64,000 nucleotides of DNA from Deltaproteobacteria bacterium (GCA_020632995.1 JACKEN010000026.1:1-64000); one strand, 5' to 3'; shown: positions 25,501 through 35,218, counted from the first letter of the stretch. Made by a program: numbers and translations. Notes: generated from the sequence alone by a model not told the origin.

Positions 25501-25798
25501 CGTGAAGAAGCCCCACGGGGCCCACGTGCGGGTGGGGGGGATGATGGTGACCCGGCAGCGCCCGGGCACCGCGTCGGGGGTGGTGTTCATGACTTTGGAG
25601 GACGAGGACGGGCACATGAACCTGGTGGTCTTTACCCACGTGTATGAGCGGTACCGGGATCTGGTGCGGGACGAGGTGATGCTGATCGCGGAGGGGGAGG
25701 TGCAGCGGCAGGGTAGGGTGGTGAACCTGATCGTGCAGCACTTCGCGCGGTTGGAGGCGGCGGATCCGGGGGTGAGCGTGGCGCGGAGCTTCTTTTGA
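22580..25798 (+). CDS. dnaE2: Error-prone DNA polymerase III alpha subunit DnaE2 (ImuC)
   Basis: 1072 residues. An N-terminal PHP domain (VELRCRTAFSFLRGASHPEE, AALGYDRVGICDDDG) leads into the C-family polymerase core: GRGSAANSIVCYCLGIT and the metal-binding PDIDVDF at 383-389. GFGGYGFPESHAASFALISY follows, then a helix-hairpin-helix region and an OB fold (HVRVGGMMVTRQRP, MTLEDEDGHMNLVVF). Length and motif spacing match DnaE2, which does mutagenic lesion synthesis with ImuB rather than replication. GAAGG stands 4 bp before the ATG. A LexA-like element lies just upstream and matches one over the imuB start, so damage-induced expression of both is likely. imuB itself is about 14 kb away. Confidence 0.95.
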   Translation: MARAPYVELRCRTAFSFLRGASHPEELADQAAALGYDRVGICDDDGLYGVARTWGAAQPHGLEVLVGAELHLSAPTGAEGKPERGAESPSLALLAMDRAGYARLSRLLTLGRRRVGKGGFALTFEDLAEHAEGLYAIHAGTPDPFSLSREKELFGERLALAVERAQTPFDRTRIEAAHSAAARFGIPLVATGSVVMHAPERKPLQDILSCVRLGLRLDEAGRHLLPNRLGYLKAPEEMVRLFADMPEAIHQSVLIADQCGFRLDEIHQSFALEVLPDGETGMSYLWKLVNKGATERYPEGVPEQVQHQLQHEMAIIEALDFSGYFLTVWDIVRFARSRNILCQGRGSAANSIVCYCLGITAIDPVRMNLLFERFISAERGEPPDIDVDFEHERREEVIQYIYEKYDREHAAMVANVICYRTKLAYREVGKVFGLGEDQIDKLTSGLGHWADPAVGDELLAKAGLDPRDEAVQQVVRWAGVLVGFPRHLGIHSGGFVITRDPLVELVPVENATMEQRTIVAWDKRDVERLGLVKIDLLALGMLTTVHRAFDFVREHEGLELDLAKVPSEVPEIYAMICDADTVGTFQVESRAQMQMLPRLRPKTFYDLVVSVAIVRPGPIQGDMVHPYLRRREGLEPVEYPHPAMEAILHRTHGVPLFQEQVMKIAVAVAGFKPGEADELRRAIGWSSKVHIDRLRERLIAGMEKNGLAPEFAERIFRMIQGFGGYGFPESHAASFALISYASCYLKRYHPAAFLAALLNSQPMGFYSTHTLVADAQRHGVLVKAPCVQTSGWDAHLEAGLAEHAEAWWQGSRHKERRHTPWADREAGAHTYGLPVQPSVRLGLREVLGMSEAQAEQLAEARRRQPFEGVADLVHRAELPKEMAAKLAAAGTMACFGLSRRQALWRVMALDRRSPLFAQVELPDDAGTGAALPEMSATEAMRADYGTLGLSVSTHPMALVRDELRRRRVVGYLDLVKKPHGAHVRVGGMMVTRQRPGTASGVVFMTLEDEDGHMNLVVFTHVYERYRDLVRDEVMLIAEGEVQRQGRVVNLIVQHFARLEAADPGVSVARSFF

Positions 25799-25809
25799 AC
25801 GGAGCAACC

Positions 25810-26637
25810 TCACTTGCAGTAGTCGGCGTACCACGCCACCTGGGCCGCGAGGCGAGGATGCTGGGACCGATACGCGTGTGCGATGCGGTTGCAGACCTCC
25901 TCCTCGAACAGATGCACCTCGGCTGTCGCGTCGTCTCGCATCACGAAGACGGTCGGCCGGTCGCATGGCCAGGGCGGATCCGTCCTCACGTAGATGACGT
26001 GGCGCAGATCCAGCGCGGCCTCCAGGCGGTCGAGCCATGCTTGAGCGAACGCAATGGCGTGCTCGAGCGCCGGTGCGTCGTCGTCGTCGATCGCGGCCGC
26101 ACGCGGCGGGGCGAGGCGTAGGTCATGTCCCGAGATCAGGTCATGGTCGTGACTCTGCAGCCAGTGGAAGAAGGCGTCGAAGGCGGACGTGCGGTCGCGG
26201 TCGCCCGCGATCGAGATCTCGAGGAAGCGCGCGTCCGGTCCGCCTCGCGCGCGGACGATCGCCGAACCGTCGGTTCGACCGGCGGTGCGTTGCCAGTCGC
26301 CCCACAGAGCCTCGACGCGAGCCAGGGGCTCGGCGGGGGGGCTCGACTCCGTACGAAAGTTCCAGAAGAGGATCTCCGCCGCGAGGTCCGGGTGTCGCTC
26401 GCAGAATCGGCGCTCCAGCCACGCGGCGACTTCGTCGACGGCGAGGTCGACCACCCGCGTTCGATCCTCGACGTAGAGCTCCACGAAGGGGCCGTGCTTC
26501 GGCAGGACCTCGGAGACGGCCAGCGCGTGGAACATCTCGAACGGCGGGCGCTCGAGCTCGGCGAGCGTGGCCCGGGCAAACTCGACCGCATGGCTCCAGG
26601 CTCGGGTGCCCGGCTCCGTGCGTGATGTCGGCTCCAT
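25810..26637 (-). CDS. Hypothetical cytosolic protein
   Basis: 275 residues from ATG 26637; GTG 26667 is an alternative and neither has a ribosome site. No signal peptide or membrane segment. The composition is acidic, rich in Trp, His and Phe (FDAFFHWLQSHDHDLISG, VFVMRDDATAEVHLFEEE). No motif that I can place in a family. Codon use is visibly less G/C-biased at third positions than in dnaE2 or pfkA, which suggests later acquisition. It ends 12 bp from the convergent dnaE2 stop and lies 48 bp downstream of the next minus-strand gene's stop. Confidence 0.65.
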   Translation of the reverse strand: MEPTSRTEPGTRAWSHAVEFARATLAELERPPFEMFHALAVSEVLPKHGPFVELYVEDRTRVVDLAVDEVAAWLERRFCERHPDLAAEILFWNFRTESSPPAEPLARVEALWGDWQRTAGRTDGSAIVRARGGPDARFLEISIAGDRDRTSAFDAFFHWLQSHDHDLISGHDLRLAPPRAAAIDDDDAPALEHAIAFAQAWLDRLEAALDLRHVIYVRTDPPWPCDRPTVFVMRDDATAEVHLFEEEVCNRIAHAYRSQHPRLAAQVAWYADYCK

Positions 26638-26685
26638 CGAGGCAGCGTAGCTCGGATCGCTCACCAAGCGAAGTGCGCGGGGAGA

Positions 26686-28158
26686 TCAGACGATCGTCAA
26701 GTAGACGCCGCGGTCGTCGCCATCGACCTTCGGCTGTCCTTCGATGACCGTGCTCCGGAAGTCGTCCCACTGATAGAACGGCACGGTGATGCAGCCGCCG
26801 GAGCCGGTGTGTCCGACCGCGCTGCCGTGCATCTGGTAGCCGTTGTTGTCGATGCGCTTCACCGCGTCGTCGTCGAACACGCCGTTGCCGTCGATGTCGA
26901 CGTCGACGTTGTAGCCGCCGTCGGGCGGAGGATAGAGCTTCCCGTGCGGGCCCTCCTGGAGGCGGATGGTCTGACCGCTCGAGATGCGGCCCCACCCGTC
27001 GATGGTGTCGCTGTCGAACGGGTTGAGGCGGGAGTCGCCGTGGTGCTCGGCGTAGGGGCCGAGCGGCTCGTCCGGTGGGCCGGCGACTTCGTAGGACTCG
27101 CGGAGGTCGTTGCCGTACTGGATGTTGGGATCGAGGCTGGCGTCGAACTCCTGGACCTGCGGAGTGCCCGTGGTGCCCTTGGTGAGCACGACGAAGCGAT
27201 CGTCGAACTCTCCCCGCCCTTCATTCTCGAAGATCGGCGAGTCGTGGCGGAGGCCGAGGACGACGGGCTCGCCGCGATCGTAGGCCGCCTTGGCCTCGGG
27301 TGAGGCGTTGGCGAGGAAGATCGGCTCGTAGACCTCCGCCTTCTCGGCGTCACTCATGCCCAGGGTGTTGGGGACACCCTCGCGCTCCTCGAGGACCTTG
27401 GATCCAGTGAGGCCGGTGCTACCACGGAGCAGCTCGAGCGCCTCCGGCTGCGAGTGCCCCTCGGCGCGCAGCGCGCTCACCGACTCGTCCGCCACCGCGG
27501 TGAGCTGGTCGCGGACGCGCCCTTCGAGCGTGCGGGCGGCGCGGGTCTCGTCGTGCCCCGGCTTGTTGTCGCGGCCCTCGTCGTTCGGTCCGAGGCCGAA
27601 GCCGTCGGCGACCTCATCGGCGCGCTCCCGGGCGAGGTCGGCGGTGGCCTCGGCGACCATGAGGCGTCGCGCCGGATCTTCGGACTGGCCGGCGTACCAG
27701 TCGTTGACCTCGTCCAGCGGCAGCCCGGTGGCCGCGATCTCCTGCTTCAGCTTCTCGCTTGCCGAGGAGACCTGCTGGTCCGCGTGCTCGACGCGCGGGA
27801 GCGTGGTGCCCGCGGCCTCGTCTCGGTTCTGCTGGGCGGCCTCGAGATCGTCGAGGGCGGTGCCTACGCCTGTGGCGGAGGGGCCGTCGCCGGCCGGCTC
27901 CACGTCGTGGGCCCGCTGGTCGAAGCTGGCCTGGGCGAGGTAGGCGCGGTAGCCGGCTCCGGAGTCCGCGTTGAAGCGGCTCCGGGCGTCGGCGCCGGTC
28001 TGCAGCGTGGGGCGCGCGCCGGGCGCGGCGGCGGCGGTGGTGGTCGTCGTCCCGCTCGGCGGCGTGGTCGCGGTTGTTTGGGCGCCGCGGGTCTCGGCGA
28101 CCGGCTCGGTGGTCGGAGGGAGCGAACGGGTGCGAGTTCGAGCGACGGTCATGTCCAT
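26686..28158 (-). CDS. L,D-transpeptidase-like protein with Thr/Arg-rich leader
   Basis: 490 residues from ATG 28158 (MDMTVARTRTRSLPP). No Sec signal: the first 75 residues are Thr/Ala/Pro/Arg-rich. A helical middle follows (DDLEAAQQNRDEAAG, SEKLKQEIAATG). The C-terminal domain resembles the protein at 11.5 kb: VVLGLRHDSP, DDRFVVLTKG, VQEFDASLDPN, a DVDIDGNGVFDDD loop, and MHGSAVGHTGSGGCITV, a His...SxGC signature like that of YkuD-type L,D-transpeptidases. Cell-wall targeting is inferred from this signature alone. The leader without a Sec signal may point to export by a dedicated machine or to a cytosolic location. The upstream minus-strand gene ends 84 bp away. Confidence 0.7.
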   Translation of the reverse strand: MDMTVARTRTRSLPPTTEPVAETRGAQTTATTPPSGTTTTTAAAAPGARPTLQTGADARSRFNADSGAGYRAYLAQASFDQRAHDVEPAGDGPSATGVGTALDDLEAAQQNRDEAAGTTLPRVEHADQQVSSASEKLKQEIAATGLPLDEVNDWYAGQSEDPARRLMVAEATADLARERADEVADGFGLGPNDEGRDNKPGHDETRAARTLEGRVRDQLTAVADESVSALRAEGHSQPEALELLRGSTGLTGSKVLEEREGVPNTLGMSDAEKAEVYEPIFLANASPEAKAAYDRGEPVVLGLRHDSPIFENEGRGEFDDRFVVLTKGTTGTPQVQEFDASLDPNIQYGNDLRESYEVAGPPDEPLGPYAEHHGDSRLNPFDSDTIDGWGRISSGQTIRLQEGPHGKLYPPPDGGYNVDVDIDGNGVFDDDAVKRIDNNGYQMHGSAVGHTGSGGCITVPFYQWDDFRSTVIEGQPKVDGDDRGVYLTIV

Positions 28159-28241
28159 GTCGGCAGCATCTGCCGGTGGAGGAGCGCTGGCACTTACGGC
28201 GCGCTTTCTCGGTCCTCGAGGGGTGGGGTAGCGGACCAGTC

Positions 28242-30451
28242 CTACTCGAGCGTGCAGGGGCCGTCGGGTCCGCACTGCGTGGTGACGAGGGCGCGCATCT
28301 GCTCGGGGTCGAACCCGACAGGCTGCCTTGCATTCCACAGCGACGCATACTCGTCGTTCAGCTCGAACGCCTGGAGCATCGCGAAGGTCGGATCTGCCAG
28401 CACCGCGCGCGCGGCGGGGCGGTCGGGGAGGTCGATCCTGGACATCGAGGCGGGCGCGTAGACGATCCAGGTCCCGTCGGCGTTCGTCGCGGTGAGGCGG
28501 ACGCCGGTCGCGCCGGTCGGCGGTGTGCTCGTCACGATGCCCGTGCTGCTGGACACCGTCGCGGCGGCCGGTTCGAGGAAGCGTCGGGACGACAGGTCCA
28601 GCTCTGAGTCCAACCGCTCGAACGGGACGAACAGGAGGTTGAGATCCAGCGGGCGGGTGCCGCCGGGTTCGACGTCGAGCGTCGCGAGGACGAGGAGCTT
28701 GTCGGCGCCCTCGAGCCCCGAGTGTGGCGGGGCCGAGGTGAGCGCGACGAAGCCGTCGTCGAGGGGCTTCGACAGGGCGCCGAAGGGACGGCGGGCGCCT
28801 TCGACCACGCAGTCGACTCGAGTACGGTCGCTGCTGTCGTCGGCCGAGCCGATGCCCATCAACACGAAGCCGCGTCCGGTGAGGGCCGCGTAGGCGGACA
28901 CGATCATCGTGCCCGCGCAGCCTCCGCCGGGCAGCGGCGGGAGCTCCGGCACCTTCACCGCGGTGGTGATCGAGGCGCGCGGCAGCTCGGAAAATATCAA
29001 ATGGACGCTGTCGAAGTCGCCCCGGCAGCGCGCCGTGCGCGCTACGGATGGGTCTGCGCAGTCCGCGTCGCCGGGCGGGGCGGGCACCTTCGGAGCGTCG
29101 TCGAGGTCGAGGTAGGCGCGCGCGCCGTACCACCCGCTGGCCAGGAACGGCGACAGGAACTGGATGAGCCGCGCCCGGTCCGCGGGGGTGTACCGATCCG
29201 GCGTCTCGGTGGCGTAGCCGTCGCGGGCGTCGGAGATCTGGGACAACGTGTACTCGCCGCCGGTCACCCAGGCGGCGGTCAGCCCGGCGGGCGCGCGCGT
29301 GACGAAGCAACCGAGGCCCGGCTCGTCGTCCGCGCATCGGGTGCTGTCCCGCGTGAACTCCTCCTCGCCGAGGCCGAACACGAGGTTTCCGGGGAGGTCG
29401 CCTTCGCGGTGGAGGTCGAGCTGCTCGGCGTCGATCTTCGTGCGGACGAGATCCACGTTCGGGAAGGCGCGATACTCGAACAGGTCCAGAGGCCGCGCGC
29501 TATAGACGACCGCGGCCTGGACGTCGGAGCTCGGCAACTTCGACATGTCCACGCCGCCGCGGATGCCGGCGGCCCGGGTCGGGTCGGGTCGGCGCGGGAC
29601 GGGGATCCGCAGGTCGTCCCCACCGGGGCGGAGGACCGTGACGGTGCTGAACCCGGCGCGCTCCACCGTGATGGACGTGATCGTCCCGTGACCGCGGCCT
29701 CCACCGTCCCGCGCTGGTCGCTCGTCAAGGACTGCGTGGTGTCGGCGGCGATCGTGACGTCTGCGGACGAGATCGGCTGGCCGAACGTCGGCTCCACCAG
29801 GATCACCCGGACCCGGCCGGGGGCGACCGGGTCGAAGGAGCGGATCCCGCGGTTGCTGCACTCCTCGCCCGGGATGCCGACCGGGGAGGCGACCAACCCC
29901 GCGAAGTCTGCTCCGGTGGCCGTGGCCACGACCCCGTCGATGGTGGCGGCGTCGGTGGTGGCGCGGAACGCGAACGCGACGCTGGGGATCACGGCCCCGT
30001 GGCGATCCAGGGCGACCGCCTCCAGGGGCACCTTGGTCCCGCTCGAGACCCACTGGATCGGCGTGACGATGGCGCAGTCGGCCAGCTGCGAGAGGTCTGG
30101 CGCGCCGGCACACGTACCCGCGACGCAGCGCTCGTCGGTGCCGCAGTCGGCGTCGAGCTGGCAGAGCGTCGGCCAGCAGACCCGTTCGAGGGTGCAGCTC
30201 CTGTCGGCGATGCAGTCCGCGTCGCTGTCACACTCCACGCGCCAGCAGACGTGGTCGGGTGTTGACGGCTCGTAGAGCGCCTCGTCCAGGGTGTTGCAGA
30301 TGCTCCCCGGCTGACAGTTGTACGACTCGTGGCAGATGTCGCCGTCCGCGGCGCAGCCGATGCACTTGGGGTCGATCGGCGGATCCGGCTCCGCGCCGCA
30401 GCGGCACCCGACCGCGAAGATGGACAACAGCAGGTAGTGGGCTCGGTGCAT
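28242..30451 (-). CDS. Large Cys-rich lipoprotein, one apparent frameshift
   Basis: A lipoprotein signal (YLLLSIFAVGC, Cys16) starts at ATG 30451. A Cys-rich region with repeats of CxxDADCxxxxxC type follows (CDSDADCIADRSC, CQLDADCGTDERC). Then come an Ig-like stretch and about 430 residues ending CGPDGPCTLE. The frame changes near 29687: restoring one base in the plus-strand CCC at 29685-29687 joins VEAAVTG to TITSITVERAGF and gives an uninterrupted protein of about 735 residues. Sequencing error or recent mutation are both possible. A surface-exposed role is likely. No catalytic motif was seen. It is divergent from the propeller lipoprotein, with 296 bp between their starts. Confidence 0.7.
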
Positions 30452-30747
30452 CGCGCTCGCTCGTCGAGTGCTCTACCGCGGACGAGGCGTTCGGGCGAGC
30501 GTCGTCGCTCGCGTCCCGCTCGACCCCGACATCAGGCGACGCGGGCCACGAGGAGGCCGGCCGCGTTGTCTGCAACCCGTCTTGCGGCGATCGCCTCGGC
30601 GAGGAGGAGGGTCGCTCTGCCCCGGCTGGCGGTCCTGATTGCCGCCAGGCCTCCAGACTGGTCAGAATCGGATAGTGGGCCTGCAAGTCTGGCGGTCAAG
30701 GTTCGAGACATGCTAGGTCACGGTTTCTGCCCAACGCGGAGAACCCC
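30452..30747. other. 296-bp divergent intergenic region
   Basis: Open frames here are extensions of neighbouring genes without ribosome sites. A good GGAG lies 8 bp before the ATG at 30748. I see no clear -35/-10 pair, inverted repeat or RNA gene. It must contain the promoters of the two divergent lipoprotein genes. Confidence 0.4.
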
Positions 30748-33216
30748 ATGAGAACTCGTCTGCCCCCCTACCTCTTCACCGTGGTCGTCTGCGCGTTCGC
30801 GGCGTGGTCCGCGGCGTGTAGCCCGGGCGAGGAAGGCGTCACCGACGCTCAGGCGACCCAGGACGCACAGACCTCGACCACCGACACCGGGGTCGTCGAC
30901 CGGGGTCGACGATGACGCCGGGGTCGATGACCTCGGTCAGACGGACAGCGGGCCGAGCGACGCCGGCCTCGAGGACGCCTCACCGGGGCGCTTCGCCGTG
31001 TTGGGGACGGTGATCGGGCTGGAGGGCGAGGGGCTGTCGCTCACGCTCCGGGTCGGCGGCAGCGACGAGGTGCTCGCGGTGTCCGCCGCGACCTTCGCGT
31101 TCCCGAACCTCCTGGACGACGGCACCGCCTACGAGGTCAGCGTGCTCGCGCAGCCGATCGTGCCGATCCAGGCGTGCAGCGTGAGCAACGGGACCGGCAC
31201 CATCACGGGGGCCGACGCCTCGATCGAGGTCCGCTGCGTCACCGCGAGCGCGCGCTTCCTCGTCTCGAGCGACCAGCAGCAGCTGTTCGTCAGCGCGGCC
31301 GAGCCGAGCGGGTTCGCGCGCCCCTGGCGCAGGATCCCATCGCGGACAGCCCTCTGCAGGTCGCGCTCGACGCCCACGCCACCCAGAGCTGGATCTTCCG
31401 ACAGACCACGGACGGTATCGAGACGCTCACCGTGGCGCCGGACGGGCGCGTCACCTCGACCTCGAACCTCGCGACCCCGGCCGGGCGCTCGCTCGCCGTG
31501 CGCACGATGGCGTCGGGGCAGCGCGCCTTCTCCCTCGCCAACCTCAGCGGCTCGGGCGTGGTGTCGACCCTCGACGTCGCCGCCGATGGCGCCCTCACGC
31601 TGACCTCGACGACGCCCGCGACCTTCGCCGGCTTCCCCGAGGACATCGTCCTCGACCCCGGCGGGCGCTTGCTGTGGGGGCTCGCGCGCATCCTGGGGCA
31701 GCAGGTGGGCGCGGTGTACCCGTTCGTCATCGATCCGAGCGGGGCGCTCCGCCCGTCGTCGCCCGCGAGCATCTCGACCCCGAGCGCAACCGCGATTGCG
31801 TACGTCCCTCGAGCAGAGCTCATGTTGCTCGCAGGCGCCGACGGCAACGTCTACCAGTATCGCGTCGACGCGGACGGCCTGCTCACCGCCTTGGCCACCC
31901 CCTCCGTCGTGGTCGGCTCGCCCGGCGGCTACGACGTCGTGGCCGAGCCGAGCGGGCGCTTCGCCTATGTCAGCTCGGTGGCCGACAACACGGTGAGCGC
32001 CTTCGAGATCTCCATCGACGGGCTCACCGCGATCGGGAGCGTCGACGCTGGCGGTCGGCCCGACAAGCTCGTCGCGGATCCCTCGGGGCGGTCCATCGCG
32101 GTGCTGCACGGCGGCTTCCCCGGCGCGGCCATCGCCCACTTCGCCATCGGCGCGAGCGGGGCGCTGACCTTCCTCGGGGTGAGCCCCGCGCCCTCGGTGG
32201 GCGGCAACCTCGCGATGGTGCGTGGCGCGCCGCTGGCGCTCGATGCGGAGCACGTCATCGTGCAACAGCGGTTGGCCCCGCTGGAGTATCGGCTGCGGCG
32301 GTTCGACATCGACGGCCAAGGTCAGCTGGTGCCGGGCTCGGAGGCCGACGTCGTCAACGGCTTCGGGGATCTGGGCGTCACCAGCGACCCCTCGGGAGAG
32401 AACGTCTACGCCACCGCCCACAGGGCGAGCGGTGATGGGCAGGACCTCGTCGAGTTCGACGCGCGCGCGGGCGCGCTCGCGCCCCTGACGCCGAGCGTCG
32501 GGCCCTTGAGCCTCGTCGATGGCTGGGTCGTGTTCGGCCCTCGCGGAAACCTCCACCTGGAGAGGTACGCGGCGACGCCGGTCGATGGTCGTCTGCCGCA
32601 GACGCTCACCACGTCCCCCGACGCCTACGGCCTGCTCACGCCGCCGGTCTTCGACCCCGCCGGACGCTTCGCCTGGATCCCGGACACGGCGGGGCTCTTC
32701 GGCCCGACGCCGAGCATCGACCGGTTGCCGATCGCGGAGATCACGATGAGCGCCCTGAGCTTCGAGGGCGAGATCGTGGTCTCGCGGGACGGTCGCTTCG
32801 CGTGGGGCGTGCCCTTCGTCATCGGCGTCGCCGAGCTCACCCCCATGCAGATCGACAGTCAGACCGGAGCGCTGACCGCGCAGACCCCGCTCACGCTCCC
32901 CGGGGACGTCCGGGCCGCCGCCGTCCACCCCTCCGGGAGGTTCCTGTTCGTGGCCGGCATCGGTGAGGTCTGGAGCTTCGAGATCGGCGCGGACGGCGCG
33001 CTGACGTCGGTCGGGACCGCGATGAGCCCGAACGCGGGGAGCTTCCGTCAGCTGGTCGTCTCGCGGTCGGGGCGCTACTTGTACGCGATGGCCAACGAGA
33101 ACAACGCCCAGACGAACCAGTTCGCGATCAACAGCGACGGGACCCTCACCCCCCTCGTGCCGTTCTCGATTCCGATGTGGTCGGTCGACGCCGTCGCCTC
33201 GGGGACGTGGCGGTGA
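30748..33216 (+). CDS. Beta-propeller lipoprotein (YncE/lactonase-like), two apparent frameshifts
   Basis: ATG 30748 with GGAG upstream; the signal peptide ends AWSAAC (lipid Cys). An Asp/Thr/Gly-rich linker follows, then an IPT-like strand region. Beyond it lie about 600 residues of propeller repeats of the type DPSGRFAYVSSVADNTVSAF, VDAGGRPDKLVADPSGRS and HPSGRFLFVAGIGE, as in YncE / 7-bladed lactonase-fold proteins. Frame 1 passes to frame 2 at about 30901 (one extra base before GGGGTCGAC). It returns at 31321-31324, where a fifth C restores ARPLAQDPIADSPLQV. With both repaired the protein has about 820 residues. Lactonase activity is not implied; most such proteins are surface binding proteins. 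Confidence 0.75.
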
Positions 33217-33242
33217 CCAGACTACGAGAGAGGTGAAGGAAG

Positions 33243-33802
33243 ATGCCCGAGTATCGCCGCAACCTGGACATCTACCAGGGATACAACTTCAAGAAGGACC
33301 GGCAGACTCCGGTCGGCTTCATCACCAAGCTGCAGATCGGCCTCCAGAGCCTGGCAGTGGATCAGACGGTCAAGGACCCTACGGACCCCACCCAGGATCT
33401 GAAGGTGGTCAGCGTGATGAGCGGCGTGCTGTGGGAGACCGGGCCGACCGATGCGGTGTACCTGTCCGGGCAGGTCTCGGTCCCCAACCGTCAGGACGTC
33501 GCGATGCTGATGTTCAGCGATCTCACCAGCGTCCAGGTGGTGTTCCAGTTCACCGTCTACGACTACGACCCCGTGGCGAAGAAGTACTTCCGGGCGTTCC
33601 ACGGCGACGGCACCGACTTGCTGGGGCTGGTGGAGAAGCGGGGCGACGAGCACGACTCTCCATCGCCGACGAACCGTCCTTGGAGGTGCAGTCCCCCGAG
33701 AACTACGCCTTCCAGATCGGCATCAAGCCTCAGCCATCGGCCCAGACCCTGCACATCGCCATCGCTGACCAGAGGAATCTCGTCAAGGCGTGGGGGCCCT
33801 GA
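33243..33802 (+). CDS. Hypothetical protein, one apparent frameshift
   Basis: ATG 33243 has a clear ribosome site (GAAGGAAG). About 187 residues if the frame change near 33650 is repaired by one extra C (VEKRGDEHD joined to LSIADEPSLEVQSPENYAF). The sequence is strand-rich with aromatic residues (VVFQFTVYDYDPVAKKYFRAF). No signal peptide, membrane segment or family signature. It follows the propeller lipoprotein by 27 bp and may be co-transcribed with it. It converges with the EF-Tu-like gene. Confidence 0.6.
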
Positions 33803-33830
33803 ACGTGACGGCCGTGCTCCCCCGCTCGAC

Positions 33831-35021
33831 TCAATCGGAGATCTTGGTCACCACGCCCGCGGCCACCGTCCGTTCGCCCTGACGGAGCACGAACCGTGAC
33901 TGCGCTTCGAGCGCGACAGGTGTACCGAGCTCGAAGGTCACGGTGCAGTAGTCGCCCGGCACGACCTCCTCCACCCCCACGGGGAGTTGGATCGTGGTCG
34001 CCATGGTGGCGGTCCGGATGATGAACTCCGGGGCCTTGCCCGCCGATAGCGGCTCGTTGCCGCCGCCCTCGCCTTGTGTGAGGACGTAGACCTCGCCGTC
34101 GAACCTGGTGTGGGTGGCGATGCTGTCGGGTTTGGCGAGCAGCCGCCCGCGGACGAGATCCTCTTTGTCGACGCCGTGTAGACCGCAGCCGACGGTGTCG
34201 CCCGCCTGCCCGGCATCGACCGGTTTGCGGGACATCTCGACACCTGTGACGACCGACGTCTTTGTCGGCGTAAGACCGATGATCTCGACCAACATACCCC
34301 GCTTGATGGTACCACGCGCGATGCGGCCGGCGGCGTAGCTACGGCGGCTCTCGTCGTAGTAGACGTCATCGACGGCCATGAGGAAGGGCATGTCGACGTC
34401 GGTCACCGGCTCGATGATGTTGTTGTCGAGGGCGTCGATGAGTTCGTCGATCGACGCTTGCCACTCCGGATCGCCATCGAGCGTGCGCTGCGCGGCGCCA
34501 TGCACCACCCCGGCGTTATCGCCGACGAAGCCGTACGTGTTGAGGAGCTCGCGGGCCTCGATCTCCATGAGGTCGATCATCTCGGGCTCGTCGACCGCGT
34601 CGCACTTGTTGATGAAGATGACCAGGTCGCTGAGGCCAGCTTGCTGGGCGAGCACAACGTGATCGCGTGTCTCTGGCATGACCCCGTCGGCCGCGGACAC
34701 CACCAGGATGCCACAGTCCACCGGCGCCGCACCGGTGATCAGGTTCTTGACGCAATCCAGGTGACTGGGACAGTCGACCAGGGTGTAGCGCCGCCGGCCG
34801 CTCTCGTACTCCACCTGCGTCGCCGAGACGATCACCGTATTGGTCTCGTCGCGTACGGATGCGCCCCTGTCGATGTCGTCGAACGAGACCGGCTTCGCGA
34901 GCTTCCTCGCCGACTGTACCTTCATGATCGCCGCGGTGAGGGTCGACTTGCCATGATCGGTCTGGCCGAGCACTGCGACCCGCACTTGGGGCTTGTCTTG
35001 CCTGGACTTGTCTTCGGTCAT
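33831..35021 (-). CDS. Divergent EF-Tu paralogue
   Basis: 396 residues from ATG 35021, the normal EF-Tu length. All three domains are present, but the GTPase motifs are altered. The P-loop is GQTDHGKS (usual GHVDHGKT). Switch I reads RDETNTVIVSATQVEY instead of RGITINTSHVEY. Switch II is DCPSHLD (usual DCPGHAD; His87 kept). NKCD is normal. Domain II/III strands (VEIIGL, AGQAGDTVGCGLHG, GDYCTVTFEL) are typical. Third codon positions are clearly less G/C-biased than in the neighbours, and no ribosomal-protein or tRNA genes are near, so this is not the housekeeping tuf. A role as a specialised or antibiotic-insensitive elongation factor is speculation. Confidence 0.85.
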   Translation of the reverse strand: MTEDKSRQDKPQVRVAVLGQTDHGKSTLTAAIMKVQSARKLAKPVSFDDIDRGASVRDETNTVIVSATQVEYESGRRRYTLVDCPSHLDCVKNLITGAAPVDCGILVVSAADGVMPETRDHVVLAQQAGLSDLVIFINKCDAVDEPEMIDLMEIEARELLNTYGFVGDNAGVVHGAAQRTLDGDPEWQASIDELIDALDNNIIEPVTDVDMPFLMAVDDVYYDESRRSYAAGRIARGTIKRGMLVEIIGLTPTKTSVVTGVEMSRKPVDAGQAGDTVGCGLHGVDKEDLVRGRLLAKPDSIATHTRFDGEVYVLTQGEGGGNEPLSAGKAPEFIIRTATMATTIQLPVGVEEVVPGDYCTVTFELGTPVALEAQSRFVLRQGERTVAAGVVTKISD

Positions 35022-35218
35022 CGGTGCCAAGGACCTTCGCACAACCTCCACCCGGGACAAAGCCGCGGTCCCCGGCCGACGATCGCGTCCAGTTGGCAGA
35101 CAACGGCGGGCCTGAGCGCCACGAGACGAGGGGATGGGGCGGACGTCGAAGAGCCCAAACTCGGAAATGCCGACCGGGGGGCGACACGCACCGCCGGCTT
35201 CGTCTATCGTCCGGCGCC

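Noticed and set aside
28722..30275. 517-residue plus-strand frame opposite the Cys-rich lipoprotein
   Set aside because: The minus strand carries a lipoprotein signal and Cys repeats; the plus frame is a shadow with no motif.
33831..35021. Housekeeping tuf gene
   Set aside because: The P-loop and switch motifs deviate at positions fixed in functional EF-Tu, and no ribosomal genes or tRNAs adjoin.
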